64,000 nt of DNA, from contig NC_088711.1 of NCBI RefSeq assembly GCF_963576615.1, positions 39,428,621 through 39,492,620 of the forward strand, written 5' to 3'. The position numbers were made by a program, and so were the translations under genes. Under the pieces are notes generated by a model, which was not told the origin of the DNA, did not search any database, and saw only the letters and a program-made list of their open reading frames with translations. Shown here piece after piece: positions 56,301-58,732 of the stretch; position 1 is the first letter of the stretch; each line of letters starts with the position of its first letter. This stretch comes from Watersipora subatra. Lineage: Eukaryota; Bryozoa; Gymnolaemata; Cheilostomatida; Watersiporidae.

Positions 56301-57325
56301 TATTGAATCTTCTTTTACCGCGTTGTATTTTGGTTTGGTCATTGTTGGAAGGGGGAATGTCTTGTCGATTATAACGCTGAGACCAATTTTCACTCGATGC
56401 ATTCACAATAGACCCAAATGACTAACCGTTTAACTGTGGTCATTCTATCTCGATTTCTAGCCTTTAAATCAATCAGATCTAAAAGAATCTTTTAGCTGGC
56501 AGGTCAATGAATGGCCAATGTGTTTGGCTGCATTTAGTTTTTAATATTCGTCAAAAATGATTGCGTTGTGTTCAAAAATTCAGTTCTCGGTAATAGCTGC
56601 GTGTACAAAACACAAAATATGGCTAGTTCATTTTTGATGAAGTGGTTTTAGTGATTTAATACAGGCATCAACTGAAATCATATTCGCTTCACGGGCATAT
56701 TCAATTCAAACATTCAATTGATCGGTAAATGTTAGTTCTGTTAGCCGATTCAGATTACTGCTATAGTGCTACAGCGCTACAGCAGCAGCTATTTAGTAGT
56801 AATTAGTTTTGTTAATGTTAAATTTTGAAATTTTCAATAGGTTTATGCGTAGCCGCTACTTGATGTTTTTACCCTCTGGTGCGAATCTAGCCATGAAAAC
56901 ACTTCTAGTGAAGGAAGTATTTACAGTAATTCAGTTGACTAGTTACGACCTCAATCCTATGTGATATATGGAATTGGAGAGTTGACAGTTTGTGACGATC
57001 AACGAGATGAAAGGTTCCCGTTCAAAAGCAGTACATTGCGCTGTTCAGAAATTAATGTTCACACAAGAAAACAGAACTTTATCAAGTTTTTGAGTCTTGC
57101 GTTACAAGGCATGAGAACAGAGGCTGGTGCAGTGTTTTAGCTTGGTATTTTTATAATGAATTAAAATATGGTGATAAACTTCACATTTTTTGAGTAGATT
57201 AGATGTGCGATTCATTTGACTTGAATCTTTTTTAGATTCTTGATCTGTTCAGCGAGTCGATGTCACCTTCGCATTTCCTTGATGATGATGACTCTTTGCA
57301 GAGCTTGCTTTGTTCAAGCCCGTAA
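11113..57325 (+). CDS. atypical nuclear I-kappa-B-like protein (Bcl3/I-kappa-B-zeta group), 14 coding exons
   Basis: Whole-gene entry; exons are listed separately. All 14 exons have AG/GT borders and their phases chain without a break, giving about 868 residues. Residues 1-500 are low-complexity and rich in Ser, Pro, Gln and Tyr, like a transactivation region. Residues about 490-505 (KGRAKKGSRKK) look like a nuclear localisation signal. About seven ankyrin repeats follow from residue ~585: GETFL, TPLFLSV, SALHYAS, TALHLAL, SCLHFAV, TPLHFAV and LTPKDLV. The C-terminus is acidic. Seven repeats plus an insert after repeat 4 match Bcl3/I-kappa-B-zeta rather than cytoplasmic I-kappa-B, and no DSGxxS degron was seen. 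Known relatives bind p50/p52-type NF-kappa-B in the nucleus and tune transcription. Other exons could exist; the exact orthology is open. Confidence 0.8.
11389..12227 (+). other. intron 1, no feature recognised
   Basis: AT-rich intron between a GTGAGT donor and the acceptor TTTTGTGATAG. No transposon or RNA gene was recognised. Confidence 0.5.
12228..12993 (+). CDS. I-kappa-B-like gene, coding exon 2 (Ser/Pro/Gln/Tyr-rich)
   Basis: Residues 93-347, phase 0 in, phase 1 out through GGTC|GTAAGT (an alternative donor 3 bases earlier keeps the frame). The exon is G/C-richer than its surroundings and open over 255 codons. It encodes a disordered region with many SP/TP sites and the Tyr motifs YVNQ (143), YGNI (285) and YENV (337). 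The low-complexity character fits a transactivation or scaffold region. Open frames in the other phases here are shadows. Confidence 0.8.
13225..13291. repeat. AT-rich simple repeat
   Basis: TATAT and TATTA units, largely self-complementary, about 65 bases. Confidence 0.8.
13355..13490. mobile_element. single arm of long-inverted-repeat MITE (family A)
   Basis: Contains the family A arm: TTTTAGATTTTATCA, then a run ending in TGTTTGAGGTGATCTGGCTG and a phrase close to CAACAAAACTTGGTCG. No partner arm lies nearby, so this is a solo or deleted copy. Confidence 0.6.
13990..14175. repeat. self-complementary ACT/AGT triplet repeat
   Basis: Runs of ACT-type triplets give way to AGT-type triplets around ACCACTAGTGGT and then return. 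The tract can therefore fold back on itself. The leucine- and serine-rich open frames across it on both strands are products of the repeat. Confidence 0.85.
15190..15640. mobile_element. long-inverted-repeat MITE, family A
   Basis: About 450 bases. Each arm of about 120 bases carries, on opposite strands, a phrase like CTGGCAGTCAGATCA followed by a TTGCGATT-type segment and GATAGAAAAAT. The arms enclose a short middle with GACATCACTAGTTG. No coding capacity. Same layout as the copies at 18625, 21095 and 40700. Confidence 0.7.
15785..15880 (-). mobile_element. tRNA-derived SINE-like fragment
   Basis: Read on the minus strand, TGTAGCTCAGTGGTTCAATG resembles a tRNA D-arm/box A, and GAGTTCAAATCT about 45 bases on resembles the T-arm/box B. 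The stems are imperfect and there is no clean anticodon arm, so a SINE head or tRNA relic is more likely than a working tRNA gene. Confidence 0.5.
16490..16739 (+). mobile_element. Helitron-like 3' terminus
   Basis: Shares a 200-base body with copies at 36540 and 63355, including a GAAGTTTGAAAGTTA-like phrase. It ends with TTTATTACCTGCCAGCGCTG, a CTGGGCA-type stem, and CTAG followed by T. A short GC hairpin just before CTAG-T is the usual Helitron 3' end. No Rep/helicase frame is present. Confidence 0.5.
16740..16800. repeat. TCTG-repeat head directly after a Helitron-like end
   Basis: GCAATAAAAGCATTGTCTG followed by several TCTG/TCCG units. Similar heads occur at 39812 (ATAATAAGAGCAGCGTCTG) and in part at 36412. 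They may be 5' ends of the same kind of element. Confidence 0.4.
16957..17623. mobile_element. inverted-repeat MITE with hairpin ends (family B)
   Basis: The ends are CACTATGTTTCCATG and, reverse-complemented, CACTGTTTCCATG. A second copy at 45225-45893 is highly similar throughout. The first 60 bases fold on themselves (GTTTCCATGAT ... ATCATGGAAAC) and are followed by several CGCACTG/CAGTGCG palindromes. A 30-codon frame from ATG 17219 to TAA 17311 is not kept open in the other copy, so it is probably a relic of a parent element. Confidence 0.7.
18625..19062. mobile_element. long-inverted-repeat MITE, family A
   Basis: The clearest copy of the family. The left arm (18625-18750) and right arm (18930-19055) are inverted copies with the phrases CTGACTGCCAGGATGTTTCA and CATCCTGGCAGTCAGATCA. 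The middle carries GACATCACTAGTTG. There are no open frames of interest. Confidence 0.75.
19108..19240. repeat. degenerate tandem repeat, unit about 26 bases
   Basis: About five units around ATCACTAGTGTAAC. Confidence 0.7.
19476..19494. repeat. TC dinucleotide repeat
   Basis: A short uninterrupted run of CT units. Confidence 0.85.
19583..19617. repeat. 12-base tandem repeat
   Basis: Three units of ACTTACCAATA(A). Confidence 0.75.
20270..20669. mobile_element. inverted-repeat MITE, distant relative of family B
   Basis: The ends ACCATGTTTCCATTGCC and, reverse-complemented, ACCATGTTTCCATGACGC enclose 400 bases with internal GTTTCCATC and GTTTTCATGATGC phrases like those in family B. No clear target duplication. 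Confidence 0.5.
20789..20866. repeat. 13-base tandem repeat
   Basis: Six units of TACCGTCTGTCRA with few changes. Confidence 0.85.
21095..21760. mobile_element. long-inverted-repeat MITE, family A, longer middle
   Basis: Both family A arms are present (left 21095-21230, right 21650-21745), but the middle is longer than in the 18625 copy. The middle holds an internal palindrome of ATACAGTCTCATC type around 21515-21550. Confidence 0.65.
22705..23106. mobile_element. inverted-repeat MITE with internal hairpins
   Basis: The ends ACCGTACTTTTCAGACTATA and their inverted copy delimit 402 bases. Inside are CCGCACnCTTATATAAGCCGC repeats near both ends and two strong palindromes: around 22915-22945 (CTAACGGAACAGTACTGTTAG) and 22966-23024 (stem with TTTCACCGCTAG). 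ACCGTAnTTT-type ends of this kind are widespread in animal MITEs; the superfamily is not assigned. Confidence 0.7.
23275..24172. mobile_element. inverted-repeat element, about 0.9 kb
   Basis: The left end AGCCTGGTTCCCATAT and the right end, reverse-complemented AGCCTGGTACCCATAT, form the terminal repeat, with CGCAAA following on both sides. GC-rich CCGGCG palindromes follow the left end. TTA lies on the left and GTA on the right. The open frames inside show no recognisable transposase. Confidence 0.6.
25195..25260. repeat. inverted prelude to the 21-base minisatellite
   Basis: Three copies of ACAGTCAAACCTCTA/ACAGTTAAGCCT, the reverse complement of the main array that starts about 100 bases later. 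Confidence 0.6.
25352..25717. repeat. 21-base minisatellite, about 17 units
   Basis: Units of GTAGAGGTTTGACTGTAGTA plus one base, with scattered substitutions. The period is a multiple of three and no unit holds a stop in some frames, so long open frames appear on both strands (VCRGLTV and LYILQSN repeats). These are by-products. The unit resembles the inverted end (CAGTCAAACCTC) of the MITE at 60364. Confidence 0.9.
26043..26114 (+). CDS. I-kappa-B-like gene, coding exon 3
   Basis: A 72-base exon, phase 1 in and out, residues about 348-371. Acceptor TGTCTCTTTTTTAG, donor CCA|GTAAGT. It encodes PLPKTLDPDFFEKFVDVSG, a compact mixed segment unlike the low-complexity neighbours and possibly a short binding motif. 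Support is the splice sites and phase only. Confidence 0.6.
26978..27220. repeat. interspersed repeat, shared with 31005-31600
   Basis: Phrases such as TTGTAAATGAGAATTTT, GGATTGATTTAATATATAAT and GCATTACTAGTT recur with changes at 31020-31210 and 31495-31595. The type is unknown. Confidence 0.55.
27795..27905. repeat. 20-base tandem repeat
   Basis: Five units around GCTGTTAACTACTGCAAAC. Confidence 0.8.
29020..29213 (+). CDS. I-kappa-B-like gene, coding exon 4 (Pro/Gln-rich)
   Basis: Phase 1 in, phase 0 out, residues about 372-436. Acceptor ATCATATTTTAG, donor AAG|GTACAT (weaker). It encodes VPEYINFPKRD followed by Pro/Gln-rich sequence and an Asn run. A competing upstream acceptor at 28937 would run into a stop in the required phase. 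Confidence 0.65.
29454..29887. mobile_element. Harbinger-like MITE (family C)
   Basis: The ends AGGCTGGTTCACACTATAT and, reverse-complemented, AGGCTGGTTCACGCTATGT are flanked by TTA on both sides (29451-29453, 29888-29890). A related copy with the same ends lies at 53951-54400. The middle is G/C-rich, with CATCGACGA-type repeats. No transposase. Confidence 0.7.
30425..30990. mobile_element. diverged family B MITE
   Basis: The left part CAGTGTGCTTCGAATGAGTT and a GGATGACGAAATGA phrase match the layout of the copies at 16957 and 45225, and the right end holds GCATGGAAACAT. Terminal repeats are degraded. Confidence 0.4.
31989..32082 (+). CDS. I-kappa-B-like gene, coding exon 5 (Pro-rich)
   Basis: Phase 0 in, phase 1 out, residues about 437-467. 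Acceptor CTAATATAG, donor CCAG|GTATGT. It encodes LPIQRLTNPPASTATPSYS, then a VVVPQPPPKP proline run that could be an SH3-type ligand. An acceptor 12 bases downstream is possible. Confidence 0.6.
32130..34260. mobile_element. possible long element bounded by family A arms
   Basis: Left arm: GTAGATTTTATTAGAAAG ... GACTGCCAGGCTG. Right arm in opposite orientation: CTTGAAACATTCTGGCAATC ... GGTAGAAAAATATTG. Whether the two arms belong to one element or to two solo copies cannot be settled here. Confidence 0.35.
32697..32960 (+). other. unassigned short open frame
   Basis: Opens with ATG in good context (AAAAATGG) and encodes about 45 residues of balanced composition (MAFDKYNRFFFADFKDNS...). It then passes into an Ile/Arg/Tyr-rich part that comes from a 35-base AT-rich direct duplication. 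No family recognised; it lies inside intron 5 and between family A arms. It could be a transposon relic or chance. Confidence 0.15.
34932..35054 (+). CDS. I-kappa-B-like gene, coding exon 6 (basic, NLS-like)
   Basis: Phase 1 in and out, residues about 468-508. Donor GCAG|GTATGT is strong. The best acceptor is TATTGTGTTTAG at 34931; CTTTTTTCAG at 34856 also keeps the frame but adds a hydrophobic stretch, and acceptors at 34934 and 34940 are possible. The exon encodes KGRAKKGSRKK, a bipartite basic cluster that would suit nuclear import and agrees with the nuclear I-kappa-B assignment. Confidence 0.6.
35305..35360. repeat. 12-base tandem repeat
   Basis: Units of CATATACTAGA, about four copies. 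Confidence 0.8.
35360..36335 (+). mobile_element. hAT element remnant
   Basis: The right end, reverse-complemented, reads TAGAGATGCCCCGACTC followed by a GATTCAGATACCGATTCG run. The left side has a matching ATCTGAATTGGTATCGGCCG phrase. Such CCGAT/CGGTAT-rich subterminal regions are typical of hAT elements. The transposase C-terminal relic at 35792-35983 lies inside. Borders are approximate. Confidence 0.5.
35792..35983 (+). pseudogene. hAT transposase C-terminal (hATC dimerisation) fragment
   Basis: The frame ending at TAA 35981-35983 encodes ATPVAYRYLACPPSSVASES, followed by LFGMTGYIDSDRR, LLTEKI and LTVIKRNIDLL. This is the hATC pattern: ...YL..P.SS..SE..F...G....RR..L....V..L...K.N. In living hAT transposases it mediates dimerisation and part of the catalytic fold. 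The upstream catalytic domain and BED finger are not readable, so this is a relic. Confidence 0.75.
36540..36755 (+). mobile_element. Helitron-like 3' terminus
   Basis: Body shared with 16490-16739. The end reads TTATTACCTGGGCAACACCG, then GGGTAGCACAG and CTAG followed by T. The stem CCTGGG/CCGGG with a small loop about 10 bases before CTAG fits a Helitron 3' end. A TGTCTGTCTG-bearing head near 36412 may be the start of the same non-autonomous copy. Confidence 0.55.
37492..38637. mobile_element. Tc1/mariner-like MITE (family D) with nested insertion
   Basis: The ends CAGTCAAACATGGATAACTC and their inverted copy are flanked by TA on both sides (37490-37491, 38638-38639), the Tc1/mariner/pogo target. 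A shorter copy lies at 61524-62283 in opposite orientation, and a truncated copy at 51627-52236. This copy is longer because about 350 bases, including the hairpin at 37814-37933, are inserted near 37800. Part of its interior is family A arm sequence. Confidence 0.75.
37814..37933. mobile_element. 120-base near-perfect palindrome (hairpin MITE)
   Basis: Two arms of about 52 bases starting CACGGGCTTGCCGGGTCACG pair with a 14-base loop and only a few mismatches. The outside octamers ATTAATAG and ACGAATAG match at 6 of 8 positions, which would fit a hAT-type duplication. It is nested in the family D element. Confidence 0.65.
39343..39537. repeat. 12-base minisatellite
   Basis: About 16 units of CATAGAGTCCTT with one-base variants (TTCATAGAGTTC, TTTATAGAGTCC). 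The 12-base period leaves several frames open on both strands; these frames are by-products. Confidence 0.9.
39812..39860 (+). repeat. TCTG-bearing head like other Helitron-associated heads
   Basis: ACTATAATAAGAGCAGCGTC followed by TGTCTG units, similar to 16742-16800 and 41288. Confidence 0.35.
40049..40389. repeat. 39-base minisatellite, about nine units
   Basis: Units of ATAGATGTATCTCATCTCCA plus 19 more bases (AATAGCGACATATGAAATAC type). 39 is a multiple of three and no unit contains a stop in one frame on either strand, giving repeats of HRCISSPIA on one strand and LLEMRYIYVF on the other. Homogeneous units suggest recent expansion. Confidence 0.92.
40700..41135. mobile_element. long-inverted-repeat MITE, family A
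   Basis: Both arms are present (left 40700-40830, right 41005-41120), with CTGATTGCCAGGATGTTTCA and CATCCTGACAGTCAGATGA on opposite strands. The middle has ATGATGTCGCTAGTTG. Closest to the 18625 copy. Confidence 0.7.
41345..41423 (-). mobile_element. tRNA-derived SINE-like fragment
   Basis: On the minus strand: GGTGTCCGAGTGGTGCAGA, then GCGCTTGACTGGGAATCA, then GGGTTGGATTCCTGTGTGG. The order D-arm, anticodon-like arm and T-arm (GGTTGGATTCC, close to box B) supports a tRNA-derived head. It is joined to an ACTATAATAAGAGC-type segment. It is not a clean tRNA gene. Confidence 0.5.
42720..42752. repeat. perfect palindrome of the pogo-like element's subterminal motif
   Basis: GGGGCAAAGTGAGCCA, one base, then its exact reverse complement. 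Single copies lie near 42383 (variant), 44817, 44840 (variant) and 44858. Candidate transposase-binding sites. Confidence 0.85.
42816..43194 (+). pseudogene. pogo-like transposase, N-terminal DNA-binding domains (frameshifted)
   Basis: The first frame from ATG 42816 encodes MVRNYKGKTGQ, then a helix-turn-helix of the psq/CENP-B type (SIKEAARIHGVNCMTLKKHI). After about 43005 the sense moves to a second frame with TKKQEEELAGHVKNLDKRFY and GLSTEQVRKLAYEYS, the CENP-B-type second HTH. One indel separates the two frames. The frame ends at 43194, before any catalytic Asp. In intact relatives these domains bind the transposon ends. Confidence 0.75.
43439..44337. mobile_element. long-inverted-repeat MITE nested in the pogo-like element
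   Basis: The ends AAAGGTTGACTTGCAACAAA and their inverted copy extend as near-identical arms of about 180 bases (43439-43620 and 44152-44337). It interrupts a reading frame that resumes after it (...VLVWYE before, MKCNQNSVTINF after). No coding capacity and no clear target duplication. Confidence 0.7.
44362..44568 (+). pseudogene. C-terminal tail of the pogo-like transposase
   Basis: Encodes KCNQNSVTINFMRKAGDCFV and EEEDVHDVDFESIVIFLGQP, a compact tail of a type found after the DDE domain in some invertebrate transposases; this is recalled and not verified. It probably continues the acidic region at about 43310-43435 (SPDEDEKEDVPTSTRDN) that lies before the nested MITE. No catalytic residues. 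Confidence 0.5.
45225..45893. mobile_element. inverted-repeat MITE with hairpin ends (family B)
   Basis: Near-identical to 16957-17623. The ends CACTGTTTCCATG and, reverse-complemented, CACTACGTTTCCATG are flanked by ATT on both sides (45222-45224, 45894-45896), a 3-base duplication. The 30-codon frame of the other copy is lost here (ATA for ATG plus an extra T). Confidence 0.75.
47314..47457 (+). CDS. I-kappa-B-like gene, coding exon 7 (in-phase internal ATG)
   Basis: Phase 1 in and out, residues about 509-556. Acceptor TTGTATAG, donor CCAG|GTATAA. The first full codon after the acceptor is ATG at 47316, in a strong start context (GCAATGG). The exon could therefore be internal or serve as an alternative first exon for a short isoform made of the ankyrin half. 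It encodes MEAPGIRVPPLHATLPYY and a His/Arg/Gln-rich stretch. Confidence 0.65.
47872..48060. mobile_element. hAT-like MITE with perfect 8-base target duplication
   Basis: The ends CAGACCTGCCAAC and, reverse-complemented, CATACCTGCCAAC enclose 189 bases rich in CTCACGCA/TGCGTGAG. TTTATTAA occurs directly on both sides (47864-47871, 48061-48068). Recent enough to keep the duplication intact. Confidence 0.8.
48640..48785. repeat. degenerate tandem repeat, unit about 19 bases
   Basis: About seven units around TAATTAGGCTTTTACTG. Confidence 0.7.
50055..50151 (+). CDS. I-kappa-B-like gene, coding exon 8 (before ankyrin 1)
   Basis: Phase 1 in, phase 2 out. Acceptor CTTTACCAG, donor AAAC|GTAAGT. It encodes a charged linker ending KKENGET, which joins to the next exon's TFLTRAI to start the first ankyrin repeat, like the (D/N)G(D/E)TFL start seen in I-kappa-B-zeta-type proteins. 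Confidence 0.75.
50341..50430. repeat. TAG triplet repeat
   Basis: Short interrupted run of TAGTAGTAA-type triplets inside intron 8. Confidence 0.7.
50512..50629 (+). CDS. I-kappa-B-like gene, coding exon 9 (ankyrin 1)
   Basis: Phase 2 in, phase 0 out. Acceptor TTTATTTGTAG, donor CAG|GTTAGC. It encodes FLTRAISTKKQRVIVALIGA and a helix-rich rest ending NSKEQ, completing a degenerate first ankyrin repeat. Confidence 0.8.
50630..51385 (+). other. intron 9, no feature recognised
   Basis: AT-rich intron; no transposon border recognised. The open frame on the plus strand here is the unspliced continuation of exon 9. Confidence 0.4.
51386..51481 (+). CDS. I-kappa-B-like gene, coding exon 10 (ankyrin 2)
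   Basis: Phase 0 in and out. Acceptor GCTTTGTAG, donor GAG|GTGAGT. It encodes TPLFLSVTTGSAWLTDLLVK followed by MHCDCDTLCRYE, an ankyrin repeat with the TPLxLSV start. Confidence 0.82.
51627..52236. mobile_element. truncated family D MITE
   Basis: Matches one side of the element at 61524-62283, including the terminal CGAGTTATCCATGTTTGAC. The opposite end is missing. It sits in intron 10. Confidence 0.7.
52975..53104 (+). CDS. I-kappa-B-like gene, coding exon 11 (ankyrin 3)
   Basis: Phase 0 in, phase 1 out through TCAG|GTAGGC. It encodes EYLSALHYASKFGDRHLKEL and VDVNALSRSG, an ankyrin repeat and its loop. The start is the least certain border: the acceptor TTATGCTGCAG at 52974 has a weak pyrimidine tract, and upstream in-phase acceptors would add residues. 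Confidence 0.75.
53951..54400. mobile_element. Harbinger-like MITE (family C), second copy
   Basis: Perfectly inverted outer ends CTGAAGGCT ... AGCCTTCAG, followed by GTTCACACTATATCGGCG, align along their length with 29454-29887. The immediate flanks do not give a clean target duplication. Confidence 0.65.
54490..54600. repeat. 22-base tandem repeat
   Basis: About five units of GCTGTTATGTCATACAGCTAT with CATACAG/CACACAA variants alternating, so the true period may be 44. Confidence 0.8.
55238..55362 (+). CDS. I-kappa-B-like gene, coding exon 12 (ankyrin 4 with insert)
   Basis: Phase 1 in, phase 0 out. Acceptor TCTTTAAACAG, donor TCT|GTGAGT. It encodes GMTALHLALWRHG, then a charged insert, then VIKELLDAGASCTIS. 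The insert between the two helices of this repeat is a feature shared with I-kappa-B-zeta/Bcl3-type proteins. Confidence 0.85.
55363..55988 (+). other. intron 12, no feature recognised
   Basis: AT-rich intron; nothing recognised. Confidence 0.4.
55989..56270 (+). CDS. I-kappa-B-like gene, coding exon 13 (ankyrin 5-7)
   Basis: Phase 0 in and out, 94 codons. Acceptor CTATATTTAG, donor AAG|GTGAGC. It encodes DNKTGKSCLHFAVESGSLDI, then NYDRRTPLHFAVSLRR, VDLVKYLISKGANKSSKD and LTPKDLV: two clear ankyrin repeats and a partial last one. Confidence 0.88.
56271..57235 (+). other. intron 13, no feature recognised
   Basis: AT-rich intron; nothing recognised. Confidence 0.4.
57236..57325 (+). CDS. I-kappa-B-like gene, last coding exon 14
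   Basis: Phase 0 in, stop TAA at 57323-57325. Acceptor TCTTTTTTAG. It encodes ILDLFSESMSPSHFLDDDD and SLQSLLCSSP, an acidic Ser-rich tail. No AATAAA was seen in the first few hundred bases after the stop. Confidence 0.8.
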   Translation: MLDLFSESMSPSHFLDDDDSLQSLLCSSP

Positions 57326-58672
57326 TCTATATATTTTGACCTCTTCTAATGCTTCATTTCATATATATTTTAATATGACTACTTTATATTTGAGTTCACA
57401 CATTCCTCAAATATTTCTACAAACTTTTTAATCTGGTGACATTATCATGCAACCTCTTTATATCGGGTATTATATTATATTTTATACCATTAATGAAATA
57501 TATTTACATAGAATGACACATAGTAGTTCACTCTTTTGCAACACATAGAAAGTAATGTTTGCGAGTCATGGCGCTGTCTTTAACTGCATTCAGAGTTTGT
57601 CTTGTTGAGTATATGGAGAAGATTGTCAATCGCATAAATGACAGGCCCTCTGCATAACAGGATGCGGCACAATGAAATAGATAGCCAATTATAATGTTTA
57701 CACTATGGTGATATAAAATTATATTGCTGGGCTTACCTTATCCTGGATATGCTACATAGCCTTGACTTGTTGATAGATCCCAGGCCTGATGAGTTAAATT
57801 TGATTACCACTACCTTATGACGGTAAATAGAATGGCCATGTGTGGTAGTCTCGACATTTTATGAACGAATGCTGGAATATTTTTTGAAATATCGAAAGAG
57901 GATTTTCCTGTGATGTATTTGAAAGGGTTACCTGATGAATAACCAGCGTTATATGGTTTAAAGTGTACATGAGAAAATATGACTGATGCATTTCGGCACA
58001 ACCATTCGGTATGCAAGTGTGAGTTATAAAAAGTGTCTGATGGTGTGATATAGTGACAAACATAAAATTTTTGCATGAGATGAAAATACTATATGTATTC
58101 ATGGGAAAGTATACCTAACGTGATACATCAGAAGACTGCTTGGATTAGATGCAAGTGAAATGAGTATTAATGGGTTATTTGATAGGACACAGCTGTCCCA
58201 CATGGCAAAGGGATCTATGATGATTTTAGCAAACAGTTTATAGCAGTTGTGTGATCACATGCCCTAGTAATGATGCTAGTTATTCAGTCAGTAATGATGC
58301 TAATTATCCGCAAAGAATTCAGTTACTGTCTGAGAGATGCATATGTTCATCAAGTGGATGCTTTCTTTGATTACCAATATTAGGCTTTTAAATACTATAC
58401 CTGAGGTGATCATCCAGTTTGATTTTATATTTGCTATGGCTGAGGTCTCAATTTGTGAAGTAAAATAAGGAAGAAGCCAAAGAACGTGGATATTTATCAT
58501 GCCTGAAGTTTTGATTCGTGACAATATGAAAATATATATAAATTATTATTGTTTCCAACACATCACCTTTTGTAAGTGAGCTAAAACACAATAAAGATGA
58601 TTAAATAGATGACCTGAATAATAAAATAGAAAAGTATTTGGTACGCATGAACTTGCCACCAGCTCGCTGTCT
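57326..58672. other. region between convergent genes
   Basis: Should contain the 3' UTRs of the plus-strand I-kappa-B-like gene and the minus-strand RNF-like gene. The minus-strand open frames at 57810-58102 have no recognisable domain. No canonical polyadenylation signal could be assigned to either gene. Confidence 0.4.
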
Positions 58673-58732
58673 TCACATGACTGAGGCCTCAAGGGCAGTG
58701 CGAAGGGATTGCTCTTCATCCTCATGCAAATC
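58673..58732 (-). CDS. RNF-like gene, last coding exon (ubiquitin-interacting motif)
   Basis: Acceptor CCACTCTTTCAG on the minus strand, then 19 codons and TGA. HEDEEQSLRTALEASV fits the UIM pattern. A 29-base satellite starts 25 bases upstream of the exon, inside the intron. Confidence 0.72.
   Translation of the reverse strand, partial: DLHEDEEQSLRTALEASVM

Noticed and set aside
57810-58102. Overlapping minus-strand open frames of 88 and 95 codons
   Set aside because: No recognisable family, overlapping frames, located in the region between convergent genes; probably chance.
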